A stretch of DNA of 11,690 bases, taken from the NCBI GenBank assembly GCA_947377705.1, contig CANCGU010000064.1:1-11690 (forward strand), given 5' to 3'. Source of the DNA: Comamonadaceae bacterium (GTDB lineage Bacteria > Pseudomonadota > Gammaproteobacteria > Burkholderiales > Burkholderiaceae). This document shows, one piece after another, positions 1 through 7,469 of this stretch (position 1 is the stretch's first letter; every line of letters starts with the position of its first letter). Made by a program: the position numbers and the translations under genes. The notes beneath the pieces are model-generated. The model ran no database searches. It was not told the origin of the DNA and was given only the letters and a program-made list of their open reading frames with translations.

Positions 1-2
1 AG

Positions 3-353
3 TCGGATCTGCTCACGCACAGCTGGATTGGCTATGTGGAAGACCTGATGTGGACCCCTGAGCTGGACTACTTGCCGATGGTGGACCGCAATATCCAGCC
101 GCGACTGCATATCTCAAACGTCATTAGCCAGTTGACTGCCATCGTGGGCGGCGCAGGATTGGGTGTCTTGCCACACTTCATGACTCGGAACTACCCCACG
201 CTCACCCGCGTCCTGCCGGATGAGGTCTACCTCACCCGTTCGTACTGGTTGATCACTCACCCTGACACACACGATCTAGCTCGCGTCAGGGCTTGCTCAA
301 ATTTTCTGACGGAACAGGTTTTGTCTTTGGGTGCAGACTTCTGGAAAGGCTAA
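3..353 (+). CDS. LysR-family transcriptional regulator, C-terminal part (truncated by window edge)
   Basis: The frame is open from the first bases of the window to the TAA at 351-353, so this is the last ~116 residues of a longer protein. The visible sequence is the second half of a LysR substrate-binding domain: a segment rich in small residues (IVGGAGLGVLPHFM), then a short basic stretch and a RSYWLITH-type strand near the C-terminus, as in LysR regulators that end about 300 residues after their start. The N-terminal winged helix-turn-helix lies outside the window, so the target and effector cannot be read. The downstream barrel gene is on the same strand but is separated by 157 bp, so an operon is not obvious. 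The first in-frame ATG at 36 is internal and is not the start. Confidence 0.85.
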   Translation, partial: SDLLTHSWIGYVEDLMWTPELDYLPMVDRNIQPRLHISNVISQLTAIVGGAGLGVLPHFMTRNYPTLTRVLPDEVYLTRSYWLITHPDTHDLARVRACSNFLTEQVLSLGADFWKG

Positions 354-436
354 GCACAGCCAATGGTGTGATGCACGCCAGTTTGAGCTCCATTGAGCCA
401 ACCTAGCTTTGTCGTTCATGTGCTGCTGTGACTTTG

Positions 437-456
437 TGTATACATGATGCTATACA
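437..456. promoter_or_regulatory. Perfect TGTATA/TATACA inverted repeat upstream of the barrel gene
   Basis: TGTATA (437-442) and TATACA (451-456) form a perfect inverted repeat with an 8-bp spacer, 55 bp before the start of the downstream gene. TGTATAC-like half-sites are seen in operators of some GntR-family regulators, but no such regulator is visible here. I call it only a candidate operator. I found no clear -10/-35 pair beside it. Confidence 0.25.
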
Positions 457-510
457 AGTTTGTTTCGCTAAGCGCTATAACAAGCATTTGCGTATCTACA
501 AAGGCTTGCT

Positions 511-1173
511 ATGCGAATTAGACCAAGGCGGGTTGTCGCTCGTCAGAGTTTGAACCTCTTTCCGGCGATCATTGCAGCACAGCTCTACACGACGGCTGCA
601 GCTGAAGAAGTGGGTGACATTTATGGCGGGCTTACCCATAGCCAGACCATTGCCAAAGACGAATCGCCGCGCCATCTGGGGACGTTCAAACCGACGACTG
701 TAGGTGTTGGTCTCAGCGTCGTTGCCATTCCCAATTTGGCTTTAGACGGATACGTATTCACGGGCTTGAACGACGCCACCCTTGCCCTCACCGCCAGTTC
801 CGACATGACGGTCAACGTCAAAGATGGGTATGGTTTCAATCTGCGCCCGTACTTATCGCTGAGTAAAACATGGGGGATTTACGCAAAGCTAGGGCGGCAA
901 TTTGGGTCGCAAGAAGCGACCTTGCGCAGAGGTGTGCTTCAAACGACAACGTCGACATCCTACGCACACACCATCTATGGTTTGGGATTTTCGTACAACC
1001 TAGATGCCCAATGGGGCATTGGGGCGGACTACACAAAGTCCAAACGAATACCCTCTGAGCAAACCAACTCATCATTGATCAGTGTGGGCTTGCGGTACAA
1101 GTTTAGAGCCATCACAAGGGAATGGTTACGACTTGGATGCTTGGCTCTAAAGCATGCCGGAATTACCGCATGA
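511..1173 (+). CDS. Small outer-membrane beta-barrel protein with extended C-terminus
   Basis: The 220-aa product starts with a basic N-terminus, a hydrophobic stretch and a likely signal-peptidase site after TTAAA (about residue 31). The rest has alternating hydrophobic and aromatic beta-strands (YGGLTHSQ, LALDGYVFTG, WGIYAKLGRQFG, TIYGLGFSYNLDAQWGIGADY), typical of the OmpA/OMP_b-brl membrane barrel type. AAAGG lies 6 bp before the ATG. The last strand, SLISVGLRYKF, ends at Phe198 with the classic C-terminal aromatic used by the BAM complex. Here the frame continues for 22 unrelated residues and overlaps the convergent mobA 3' end by 11 bp. One extra T at 1102-1104 would create TTT-TAG and end the protein at Phe198, so a single-base deletion (real or a sequencing error) is likely. 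The substrate and exact family are not recognised. Confidence 0.75.
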   Translation: MRIRPRRVVARQSLNLFPAIIAAQLYTTAAAEEVGDIYGGLTHSQTIAKDESPRHLGTFKPTTVGVGLSVVAIPNLALDGYVFTGLNDATLALTASSDMTVNVKDGYGFNLRPYLSLSKTWGIYAKLGRQFGSQEATLRRGVLQTTTSTSYAHTIYGLGFSYNLDAQWGIGADYTKSKRIPSEQTNSSLISVGLRYKFRAITREWLRLGCLALKHAGITA

Positions 1174-3073
1174 ACCCAGCAAAGAAAGCCGCCAACTCGT
1201 CAAAACCGTCCAATGGCAAAACATGTGCAACGTACTGGTCGGGGCGAACCACCACCATACAACCCTTCTCACGGTTGATGCCGCGCATCTCAAAAATATC
1301 GCCCACGCCTTTGTGGTCGGTACAGAAAACTTTTTCGTAGTCTTGTAGACCCAGCTTGCCAGTTTTGGGCTTAAGCAGAGACGGCATAGTCTCATAGGCA
1401 AGTTGATCGAACGTTTGCTGGAAGATGACACGGAAGTCAATCACCGCGTCAATGTCTTCGCCCTTGCGCGTGTGCTTGACGATAGGTGAACTTGGATCGG
1501 TTTCCAGCCAGTCCGAGAGCTTGTGGATGGCTGAACCCGCGTTAGAACCATCGGCCTTGCCAGCGAAGGCGTAGATTCGCCAGCGCGCATCAGCCTCGGC
1601 CACATGGCCCAGTTGCATTTGCTTGGCATCAGACAGACGCACCACCGGCGCTGAGTGAAAGCGACGACCAATTTCCTGACCCGTCGCAAGCGCCTGATAT
1701 GCGTTAGCGGCGAAAAGATAAGAGGAATCATATTTCACAGCAGTGCCGCCAGTGAACTCCAAGTTCTCTTTGAATTGACGAATGATGCGCGGCTCTTCCG
1801 TGCCATCTCGCTCAGCCAAGGTGGTCGGCGCAGACATCACCCGCGACCATTTGTGGTCGGTCTCAACCAAGCGCTTGGCTTCTGTCAATCGCTCTTTGGT
1901 GTAGCTGCGCAACAGACGAGCATCCGCTCTTCCTTGAAGGACATGCACCAGCTTCCAGCCCAAGTTGAAGGTATCTTGCATTGACACATTCATCCCCTGC
2001 CCAGCTTTGGGTGAGTGGGTGTGGCAAGCATCGCCTGCTGTGAAGACGCGTGGATTGCGATCTTCACCCTCAGGAACATCATCGAATTTGTCTGTGATGC
2101 TGTGTCCAATGTCGTAGATCGACCACCAGACCACTTCCTTCACATCAAGCGTGTAGGGCTTGATGATGCGATTCGCCGCGGCAATCATGTCATCTTGGGT
2201 GAACTTGCGATGGGCCGCTTTTTCGTCGGGTCGAAGTTTGTCTAGCTCGACATACATTCGAAATACATAGCCCCCCTCACGCGGCAGGATAAGCACGTTG
2301 CCTTCAGTCGCAGATGAGATCAAACACTTCTGACGCACGTCTGGAAAATCAGTGTTCGCGAGAATATCCATCACACCCCAGGCTTGATGCGCGGCATCGC
2401 CGTGCAGCTGGCCGCCGATGGCCTTGCGCACGGCTGAATGGGCACCATCGCATCCAACAACGTAATTCGCGCGCACCGTCCGCGTTGCGCCCCAGTTCAC
2501 ACCACTGGCATCCTTCAGCGTCACGGTGACCGGATGATCATCGGTCGTGTGATCAATCGTCAAGTTCACGACTTCCCAGCTGTAGTCGGGTTCGAGCCGT
2601 GAAGGCGAGTTTTTCATCACCTCCAAAAACAGCTCGTGCAGTCGTGCTTGGTTGATCAAAATATGAGGCATTTCCGAACTGTCGTCGGCCACGTCTTGCA
2701 CGCGTCCGACGCGTTTGATGTGCTCGGGGTTCTTCGGATCTGGCATCCAGAACGCGGTTTGATTGACCCAATAGGTTTCGCGCTTGACCTTATCGGCAAA
2801 CCCAAACGCTTGAAACATCTCCATCGTGCGCGTGTTGATGCCATCAGCCTTACCTTTGATGATGTTGCTGGGCATGCGCTCCGTAATCATCGTTTGTATC
2901 TCTGGGAATTGCGCCAACTGAGCCGCCAAGCACAAACCCGCCGGCCCAGTGCCCGCAATCAGTACATCCACTTTTTCAGGCAAGGGTTCATTGATGCCGC
3001 GGTTGCGTCGGTTGGGCGCGGCTTCCTTGATGTCGGGATTGCCACCTCTGAATCCATTTTTATAGAACTGCAT
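1163..3073 (-). CDS. mobA: 3-hydroxybenzoate 4-monooxygenase (FAD-dependent, phenol hydroxylase family)
   Basis: This 636-aa flavin monooxygenase is very like MobA of Comamonas, which uses NADPH and O2 to turn 3-hydroxybenzoate into protocatechuate in the cytoplasm. Length fits that family (about 640 aa). Visible motifs are the dinucleotide-binding GTGPAG (residues 41-46), the DG motif GCDGAHSAVR (207-216) and the second FAD-binding motif AGDACHTHSPKAGQGMN (346-362). These are followed by the C-terminal thioredoxin-like dimerisation domain of phenol hydroxylases, which ends in a Cys-Met-Val-Val-Val-Arg-Pro-Asp-Gln-Tyr-type strand. GGAG sits about 8 bp before the ATG. It is divergent from a MarR gene and has its own operator-promoter. 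No protocatechuate ring-cleavage genes are in the window. A related phenol or chlorophenol hydroxylase is the main alternative; the N-terminus (MQFYKNGFRGG) favours MobA. Confidence 0.85.
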   Translation of the reverse strand: MQFYKNGFRGGNPDIKEAAPNRRNRGINEPLPEKVDVLIAGTGPAGLCLAAQLAQFPEIQTMITERMPSNIIKGKADGINTRTMEMFQAFGFADKVKRETYWVNQTAFWMPDPKNPEHIKRVGRVQDVADDSSEMPHILINQARLHELFLEVMKNSPSRLEPDYSWEVVNLTIDHTTDDHPVTVTLKDASGVNWGATRTVRANYVVGCDGAHSAVRKAIGGQLHGDAAHQAWGVMDILANTDFPDVRQKCLISSATEGNVLILPREGGYVFRMYVELDKLRPDEKAAHRKFTQDDMIAAANRIIKPYTLDVKEVVWWSIYDIGHSITDKFDDVPEGEDRNPRVFTAGDACHTHSPKAGQGMNVSMQDTFNLGWKLVHVLQGRADARLLRSYTKERLTEAKRLVETDHKWSRVMSAPTTLAERDGTEEPRIIRQFKENLEFTGGTAVKYDSSYLFAANAYQALATGQEIGRRFHSAPVVRLSDAKQMQLGHVAEADARWRIYAFAGKADGSNAGSAIHKLSDWLETDPSSPIVKHTRKGEDIDAVIDFRVIFQQTFDQLAYETMPSLLKPKTGKLGLQDYEKVFCTDHKGVGDIFEMRGINREKGCMVVVRPDQYVAHVLPLDGFDELAAFFAGFMR

Positions 3074-3124
3074 GTCTTGTCTCCAAAAAATTTAAAAAAG
3101 TTACCGAAGCGTCGGCATGACCAG

Positions 3125-3154
3125 ATAATAACTATACTTACTAATGTAAGTCAA
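3125..3154 (-). promoter_or_regulatory. mobA promoter with overlapping palindromic operator
   Basis: On the minus strand TTGACT (3149-3154) and TATTAT (3125-3130) form a good sigma-70 -35/-10 pair with an 18-bp spacer, about 52 bp before the mobA start. A perfect inverted repeat, ACTTAC-TAAT-GTAAGT (3136-3151), fills the spacer and overlaps the -35 box. A repressor bound there would block RNA polymerase. From the family this is the expected site for the MarR protein encoded next door, with release by 3-hydroxybenzoate. Binding itself is inferred. Confidence 0.65.
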
Positions 3155-3201
3155 CATGGTATGTATGATTACTATTTTGACCTTTCAATTGGAAAACAAA
3201 T

Positions 3202-3633
3202 ATGTCCGTACTCGACATGGCGGGACATCTGATACGCCGTCTTCATCAACAATCGACGCAAGTTTTTGTTCAGCGCACACAAGCAGCGGGGTTTGACCTA
3301 ACCGCCGTTCAATATGCGGCACTGCAGGCCATCAACGAAAACCCAAGCATCGACCAAGCGCGTCTCGCAGAAATGATTGGTTACGACCGCGCAACCATTG
3401 GCGGCGTCACAGAACGATTGGAAAAGAAAGGCTGGATTCGTCGCCTCGTCAATGAGCAAGACCGCCGTGCACGCGAGCTGTCATTGACAGCAAAAGGCAA
3501 CAAAATTCGGGCCGCCTTAGAGCCCATCGTTGAGGATTTGCAAAAAGACATCCTCCACCCCCTGAGCGATGCCGATCGAAAGTGCTTTATAGATCTGGCG
3601 CGCCAAGTTGTTTTGCTGAGTGATGACGCGTAA
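3202..3633 (+). CDS. mobR: MarR-family repressor, likely MobR controlling mobA
   Basis: The 143-aa product has the full MarR layout. An N-terminal helix (residues 3-25) is followed by the winged helix-turn-helix (about 33-100), with LAEMIGYDRATIGGVTERL as helix-turn-helix and the wing motif NEQDRRARELSLTAKG, and then C-terminal dimerisation helices. It is divergent from mobA with 128 bp between the starts. In Comamonas the MarR protein MobR represses mobA and is released by 3-hydroxybenzoate; synteny supports the same role here. GGA lies about 10 bp before the ATG. The operator at 3136-3151 lies 50 bp upstream, so it may also repress its own gene. Confidence 0.82.
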   Translation: MSVLDMAGHLIRRLHQQSTQVFVQRTQAAGFDLTAVQYAALQAINENPSIDQARLAEMIGYDRATIGGVTERLEKKGWIRRLVNEQDRRARELSLTAKGNKIRAALEPIVEDLQKDILHPLSDADRKCFIDLARQVVLLSDDA

Positions 3634-3640
3634 AACAAAA

Positions 3641-3671
3641 AACCCCGCAGAGACTGGGCCTCTGCAGGGTT
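3641..3671. terminator. Bidirectional intrinsic terminator after mobR
   Basis: AACCCCGCAGAG (3641-3652) pairs with CTCTGCAGGGTT (3660-3671) with one mismatch and a 7-nt loop, starting 8 bp after the mobR stop. On the plus strand the tail is a weak TTCTT. On the minus strand the hairpin is followed by a strong T-run (TTTTTTGTTTT). It can end mobR transcription but is better placed to stop transcription coming leftwards from the element side. Confidence 0.75.
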
Positions 3672-3710
3672 CTTAAAAAGTGCGAGAGTATCTTTCTCAC
3701 ATAAAAATGG

Positions 3711-3744
3711 GCTGGCGGACTTAGAACGATCTCTCGCAAGCCTT
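3711..3744. other. Degenerate tmRNA-3'-end-like stretch (possible old attachment site)
   Basis: Aligned without gaps to the tmRNA 3' region at 11550-11583 in the same orientation, 24 of 34 bases match by my count. GCTGGCGG, TT, GAAC and CAAGCCTT are identical and in register. It lies at the left edge of the element, where integration into a tmRNA gene would leave a partial copy. The acceptor end and CCA are not preserved, so it is either a decayed remnant or a coincidence. Confidence 0.35.
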
Positions 3745-3761
3745 ATAGATACTAGGTTTTT
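3736..3761 (+). repeat. 26-bp repeat, left copy (core-site-like)
   Basis: It matches 9935-9960 at 22 of 26 positions; shared ends are GCAAGCCT and CTAGGTT. The ends AAGCCT and AGGTTT form imperfect inverted half-sites around a 10-bp centre where most differences lie. That is the layout of a tyrosine-recombinase core site. A short match, CAAGCCTT, also occurs in the tmRNA at 11576-11583. Confidence 0.5.
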
Positions 3762-3776
3762 CAAAACAGATTTGCA

Positions 3777-3814
3777 TTTTGTTCCCCCGTTTGTTCCCCC
3801 GCTTTGCCTTTGCT
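3777..3814 (+). repeat. 38-bp direct repeat, left copy (candidate att or integrase arm site)
   Basis: It is identical at 35 of 38 positions to 11406-11443, same orientation, 7629 bp apart. It begins TTTTGTTCCCCCG, has a second GTTCCCCCG at 3793-3801 and ends CTTTGCCTTTGCT. Long direct repeats at both ends of an integrase-bearing segment are expected for att sites. The doubled GTTCCCCCG box fits integrase arm-binding sites equally well. Confidence 0.7.
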
Positions 3815-4027
3815 ACCCCTATTTTTTGTAAATCGTAGAGTACCCCCCCCTCGAAACCCACGCGCACAAAAATATGGGGAACCGTTCGGTCTAGCGCCTG
3901 TGCGCTTGGAGATTGAAAGCCCCCCCGCCCGCCACCGATCCAAACTAGAAGGGGTTAAGGTTGTTTCCAAGGCGGTGCGAAGTTTGAGGGCGTTTGTGTG
4001 TTTTTCTTCCTGCCCTTATGTTTTTGC

Positions 4028-4116
4028 GTGGGGACACTGGGGACACTGGGGACACCGCATAAACAGTGGCTTCCCGTGTCCCCACTCACTCGCATGAACT
4101 GGGGACACTGGGGACA
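4028..4116. repeat. Left TGGGGACA iteron cluster (six copies)
   Basis: Three 9-bp units, GTGGGGACA then CTGGGGACA twice, stand head to tail at 4028-4054. One inverted copy, TGTCCCCAC, is at 4077-4085, and two more tandem CTGGGGACA units are at 4099-4116. The same motif recurs five times at 9879-9982. Short tandem iterons next to a primase-helicase gene suggest initiator-binding sites for replication. Regulatory protein sites are the alternative. Confidence 0.7.
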
Positions 4117-4293
4117 CTAAAACCAACAAAACAAACAATAAATAACAATTAAAGACTGAAACCTTTAGCGTTTTGGCACTTTGCCCGCCTTGGTGGGCTT
4201 TGGCTTGCACACTCTGCATGGCGCTGCCCATTGTTTCCAGCAGCGTCCGTGATGCTTTGGTGCATTACCGCCACGACTGCACTTTATACAGCG

Positions 4294-4344
4294 CAAAAAG
4301 AAACCCACCCCGCCCCCTTATCGGCGGGCAACCATGCGGGGTGG
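4294..4344 (-). terminator. Terminator of the alpA-primase operon
   Basis: On the minus strand, 13 bp after the primase stop, CCACCCCGC (4336-4344) pairs with GCGGGGTGG (4305-4313). The 22-nt loop contains a competing CCGCC/GGCGG stem, and a T-rich tail, GTTTCTTTTTG, follows. The long loop makes it less canonical, but position and tail fit an intrinsic terminator. Confidence 0.6.
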
Positions 4345-4357
4345 ATAGTTCCAAGGG

Positions 4358-7261
4358 TCAAAGGTCAAGGGCGAAGATCGCCGGACTGATACGGTAGCAG
4401 CGTGACGGGCCTAAACCGGGAAGGCGCGGCTTGCAATCGAACGGCCTTCCCTTTTCGGGCATCAAACAATCAAGGTCTAGCAGCACACGGGCCACAGCCG
4501 CCGCATCAAACCCACGGCAAACCTCTGCACGGAAAACCTCGGCGTGAATGAAATACTCCACGCTCACGGATTCAGCAGCAGTGGCGGGCATACGTTCGCC
4601 GTATTCCCTTTGATGGTCTGCATCGCTTTTGATCGGCTTGCCATCTTCACCCACCATGCGCCGATAACCTGCACGGTTCAGCGTCTTGGCTGCATGATCA
4701 TCGCCCGCCCTGTGCCACCAAGTAAAGCGGCCTTCTCCGTGTGCCTCAAGAAACGCCCTCACCTGTCTGATCATGGCCGTTACTTCGCCATCACCTGTGC
4801 CGCCTCTTGAGGCTAACCACGATTCAAAGCAAGCCCTTGCAGCGCGTTCGCTTTCACCCTCTGCCCATCCGGTGAGGCCCGCCGCCGTTGCCATCTCTCC
4901 AGCAGCACCAACCAAAGCAAAGCGCAAGCCCACCCTGTGAACCTGCCCGCCGCCAGCATCGGGCACTATGCGGCCTTCAATGGCCTGCACACGTTGGCGA
5001 ATGTCTGCCTTGAGGGTGTTTGCGTGTTCAGTCAACCACTGCAACCAAGCACGGCCCGGGGCACCGTAGCAACGCCCGGCCTGTTCAACAATGTGACGTG
5101 AAAAAGCAGGCCCGCCACCTTCAATGCCGTGGGTTGTCTCAAGCATCCCAAGGCCAGCGCCAGCATCGGCGGGAATATCGGCCATGCGCACCTCTTGCCC
5201 GGTTCGTGCCCGCTTCATACCTTCGGCCATGTGATCGGCTAAACCAAGTTCTCCAGCGGACAGAAACAGCAAACGCCACGACAAGCGCGGGCGTGGTGCG
5301 CCGTTACGTGTTGCCCGTGCTTTGCTTGATTCGTTGGCAAGCATGTAGGCACACTCGCCCGCTGTCTTGGGGTCTACTTGGGCCAGTTCATCCAAAACCA
5401 AAAGCGCGTCACAGTGTTGGGCTGCGATCGCCTCTAGGGCGTTATCCGTGGTGCGCCAGCGTTGCAAGTAACTAGGGCCACCGTTCACGCTTGCCGCCAC
5501 CTTGAGGGCCGTGGTTTTACCAGTGGATGAACCGCCGCGAAAATGAAACCCGCCCGATTCAACGCCAGCAGGGCGAAGCAAAGGCCCAGCAAAGGCGCAC
5601 GAAGCGGCAAACACTAGCCGCGAATTACCAGCGCACAAAGCGCCCACACGCTCACGCCACAGATCGGCGCTGCCCTTTGTGGTGAATGTGTTTTCCATCG
5701 CTTGATCACTTTGAAAAACAATTCGATCAGCTTCATCGCCTATTGTTTCGCGGGGCAAAACGAAGGCCAGCCCATGCCAGCCGATACGATCTGTGCAAGT
5801 GGTGAAGGCTTCGGGCTGGCGCGTTTGGATGTACTGGGTAAGCAGGTTGCGGGCGCGTGGGGATGTACTGATTCGCAAGCCTTGGCCCATCAAATAAGCG
5901 CGGTATTCTGCACCGTCACCACTCAACATGCGGGCGGGCATAGCCCACGATTTAACGTGCTGCAAAGGATCGGAGAAGCGGAGCAAATAGCCCCATCCCC
6001 CACCGTCCTGATCGCGGGTAAGGGCCAGCACATCCACACGGCTGCACACCCATTCGGCCTTAGTGGGTTCACCGTCTTTGTCCACGCCTGAATAAAAAAC
6101 ACCTTCATCCGTCACGCTGAATCTGTCCCAGTCAGCGGGCAACTTACGGCCACCATCGCCGCCGCCCGTGGCATCGCTGGCGCGTTTTGTTTTGCTTGGG
6201 GTGGTGTTGCCCGTTCCGGGTGTCTTTGTTGCCTGTGTGGCTTTGTTTGGGGTGTCCTGTGCGCCTTGGTGCGCGTCTATCGCGGCCAGTACATGCAAGC
6301 GCACCGCTTGCAGCCCGTGGGCTTGGTGCATGTCGTTGAAGTCGCTTTGATCGTGTGTCAGTTCAGCGGGGAAAACGGCAATACCCTGTACAGCAACAGC
6401 CGCCGCCGTGGCTTTGTCTTTGCCGGGGTTTCGCCCGGTCTTGGCCTGTGTGGCTTGATCATCGTCACCACATAGCGCCAGCAGTGCAGCAGGGTAAAGC
6501 AGGCGCAACGCTTGGGCCACCTTGCCTAAGTTGCCAGCATCAAAGGCCACAGCCACGGGAAGGGCCGTGGCTTCGTGAAGGCTTGCCGCCGTGGCGTAAC
6601 CTTCGGCCACCAAGATAACAGCGCCAGCATCGGTGGGCGCGTTGCCCACCAAGTGCCACAGCCCGGATTTGCGGCCATCTTTGAGAAATCGTTTTTCACC
6701 ATTGGGGGCAACGGCTTGCACGTTCCACAGCTTGCCGCCTTCATCACGCAAGGGCACCAATAACGCGCCGCCAGCAGCGAAGCGCAAGCCGTGGGCCTGC
6801 ACCCCTTTGCGCTTCAAATATTCCGATTCGCCTTCTTTGCTGGCCTCCTCCCACGCCGTTGCAGCAGCCACAGCCGCCGCATCGTGTCGCAGTCGTTGCG
6901 CCTTGGCTTCGCGGGCTTGGGCTTCGGCCTGTTCACGCTGGCGCTGTGCCAGCACTTCGGGCGAAGGTTTGGCCGCTGCCTGCCCATCTCTGGGCATCAC
7001 ATAGCCGTTTTGTTTGGCATGGTGCAGCAGTGTGCCAATAGAAACAGCGCCGCCCACTTTGAATGACTTCCAAGCCGCCCGGCAATCGCCGCCCTTAAAG
7101 TCTGGCGCGGTTGAAGACCATTCAAAAAACAGATCGAAGCCGCCTTCATCGGGGAATTCTGATTTGATCGCCATGCCCACCCGTGCCCATTCATCGCGGG
7201 GCAAGTTGGCGGGTATGTAGGCAAGTGCTTGCCTGATTGATTCGTGTGTGTGGTGATTCAT
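4358..7261 (-). CDS. Primase-helicase: PriCT-2, Toprim and DUF927 domains
   Basis: The 967-aa protein begins with a PriCT-2 domain (residues 5-90: IRQALAYIPA, WARVGMAIKSEF). A charged Ala/Gln/Arg-rich linker follows (about 100-140), then a Toprim-like fold (about 140-325) with EGYATA (Glu220) and the acidic DDD at 266-268. After a low-complexity Thr/Lys linker comes DUF927 (about 378-800), an ATPase domain with Walker A GGSSTGKTT (576-584, Lys582) and Walker B LLVLDEL (Asp624-Glu625). The C-terminus looks winged-helix-like. Such proteins start replication of plasmids and satellites, acting on origin repeats; here TGGGGACA clusters flank the module. The ATG at 7261 is chosen because PriCT-2 starts right there. 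A TTG at 7321 would add 20 unlike residues. Neither has a strong ribosome site, so translation may be coupled to upstream frames. Confidence 0.9.
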   Translation of the reverse strand: MNHHTHESIRQALAYIPANLPRDEWARVGMAIKSEFPDEGGFDLFFEWSSTAPDFKGGDCRAAWKSFKVGGAVSIGTLLHHAKQNGYVMPRDGQAAAKPSPEVLAQRQREQAEAQAREAKAQRLRHDAAAVAAATAWEEASKEGESEYLKRKGVQAHGLRFAAGGALLVPLRDEGGKLWNVQAVAPNGEKRFLKDGRKSGLWHLVGNAPTDAGAVILVAEGYATAASLHEATALPVAVAFDAGNLGKVAQALRLLYPAALLALCGDDDQATQAKTGRNPGKDKATAAAVAVQGIAVFPAELTHDQSDFNDMHQAHGLQAVRLHVLAAIDAHQGAQDTPNKATQATKTPGTGNTTPSKTKRASDATGGGDGGRKLPADWDRFSVTDEGVFYSGVDKDGEPTKAEWVCSRVDVLALTRDQDGGGWGYLLRFSDPLQHVKSWAMPARMLSGDGAEYRAYLMGQGLRISTSPRARNLLTQYIQTRQPEAFTTCTDRIGWHGLAFVLPRETIGDEADRIVFQSDQAMENTFTTKGSADLWRERVGALCAGNSRLVFAASCAFAGPLLRPAGVESGGFHFRGGSSTGKTTALKVAASVNGGPSYLQRWRTTDNALEAIAAQHCDALLVLDELAQVDPKTAGECAYMLANESSKARATRNGAPRPRLSWRLLFLSAGELGLADHMAEGMKRARTGQEVRMADIPADAGAGLGMLETTHGIEGGGPAFSRHIVEQAGRCYGAPGRAWLQWLTEHANTLKADIRQRVQAIEGRIVPDAGGGQVHRVGLRFALVGAAGEMATAAGLTGWAEGESERAARACFESWLASRGGTGDGEVTAMIRQVRAFLEAHGEGRFTWWHRAGDDHAAKTLNRAGYRRMVGEDGKPIKSDADHQREYGERMPATAAESVSVEYFIHAEVFRAEVCRGFDAAAVARVLLDLDCLMPEKGRPFDCKPRLPGLGPSRCYRISPAIFALDL

Positions 7262-7292
7262 GGTGGTGAACTTTTCTTTGTCATTGGTTGCA

Positions 7293-7469
7293 TTAGCTCC
7301 GCATTGGGTGACGTTGTGCAAAGGCTGGCGCTTTGTATTTGCGCCGCCAAACTTGGATCACTTTTTTACAAGGCGAGCCCATATGCACGCCCTCCACCAC
7401 GGCCAAGCCTTGACGCAACAGCAGCGCCGTTGCATCCCGTGGCCGGGTTTCAGGTTTTGGGGTTTTCAT
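7293..7469 (-). CDS. Possible 58-aa basic protein overlapping the end of the 94-aa gene
   Basis: The ORF starts at ATG 7469, inside the last 20 bp of the upstream gene, and stops 31 bp before the primase ATG, so it would fill the gap in the operon. Codon choice (CTG, GTG, GGC, GCC) looks coding and the product is basic (CKKVIQVWRRKYKAP). The ribosome site is weak (GCGGTG). I do not recognise the family. It may instead be a non-coding overlap. Confidence 0.35.
   Translation of the reverse strand: MKTPKPETRPRDATALLLRQGLAVVEGVHMGSPCKKVIQVWRRKYKAPAFAQRHPMRS

Larger units (their letters stand above)
3634..4357. other. Gene-free region from mobR to the primase gene: left end of the element
   Basis: No convincing gene lies here. 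In order it holds a bidirectional terminator (3641-3671), a degenerate tmRNA-like stretch (3711-3744) overlapping one copy of a 26-bp repeat (3736-3761), the left copy of the 38-bp direct repeat (3777-3814), a C-tract-rich stretch (3840-3935) with a small AGCGC/GCGCT hairpin at 3893-3906, the six-copy TGGGGACA cluster (4028-4116), an AT-rich stretch (4118-4160) and the terminator behind the primase gene (4294-4344). Short open frames here translate repeats and are not supported. Confidence 0.6.

Noticed and set aside
2636..3232. 198-residue plus-strand frame running into mobR
   Set aside because: It is antisense to mobA. Its 5' two-thirds mirrors conserved MobA codons, and mobR has its own start and a different frame.
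4028..4116. CRISPR-like array
   Set aside because: Units are 9 bp and directly adjacent, with no unique spacers of regular length and no cas genes. They are iterons.
4016..4231. 71-residue minus-strand frame with a signal-peptide-like stretch and CPQCPQCPH end
   Set aside because: The Cys-Pro pattern is just translation of the TGTCCCC iterons, and the frame lies after the operon's terminator.
6355..7066. Several plus-strand frames opposite the primase gene
   Set aside because: They are antisense shadows of a high-GC coding region with clear PriCT-2, Toprim and DUF927 motifs on the other strand.
7262..7321. TTG start adding 20 residues to the primase-helicase
   Set aside because: No ribosome site was seen, and the PriCT-2 domain begins directly at ATG 7261.
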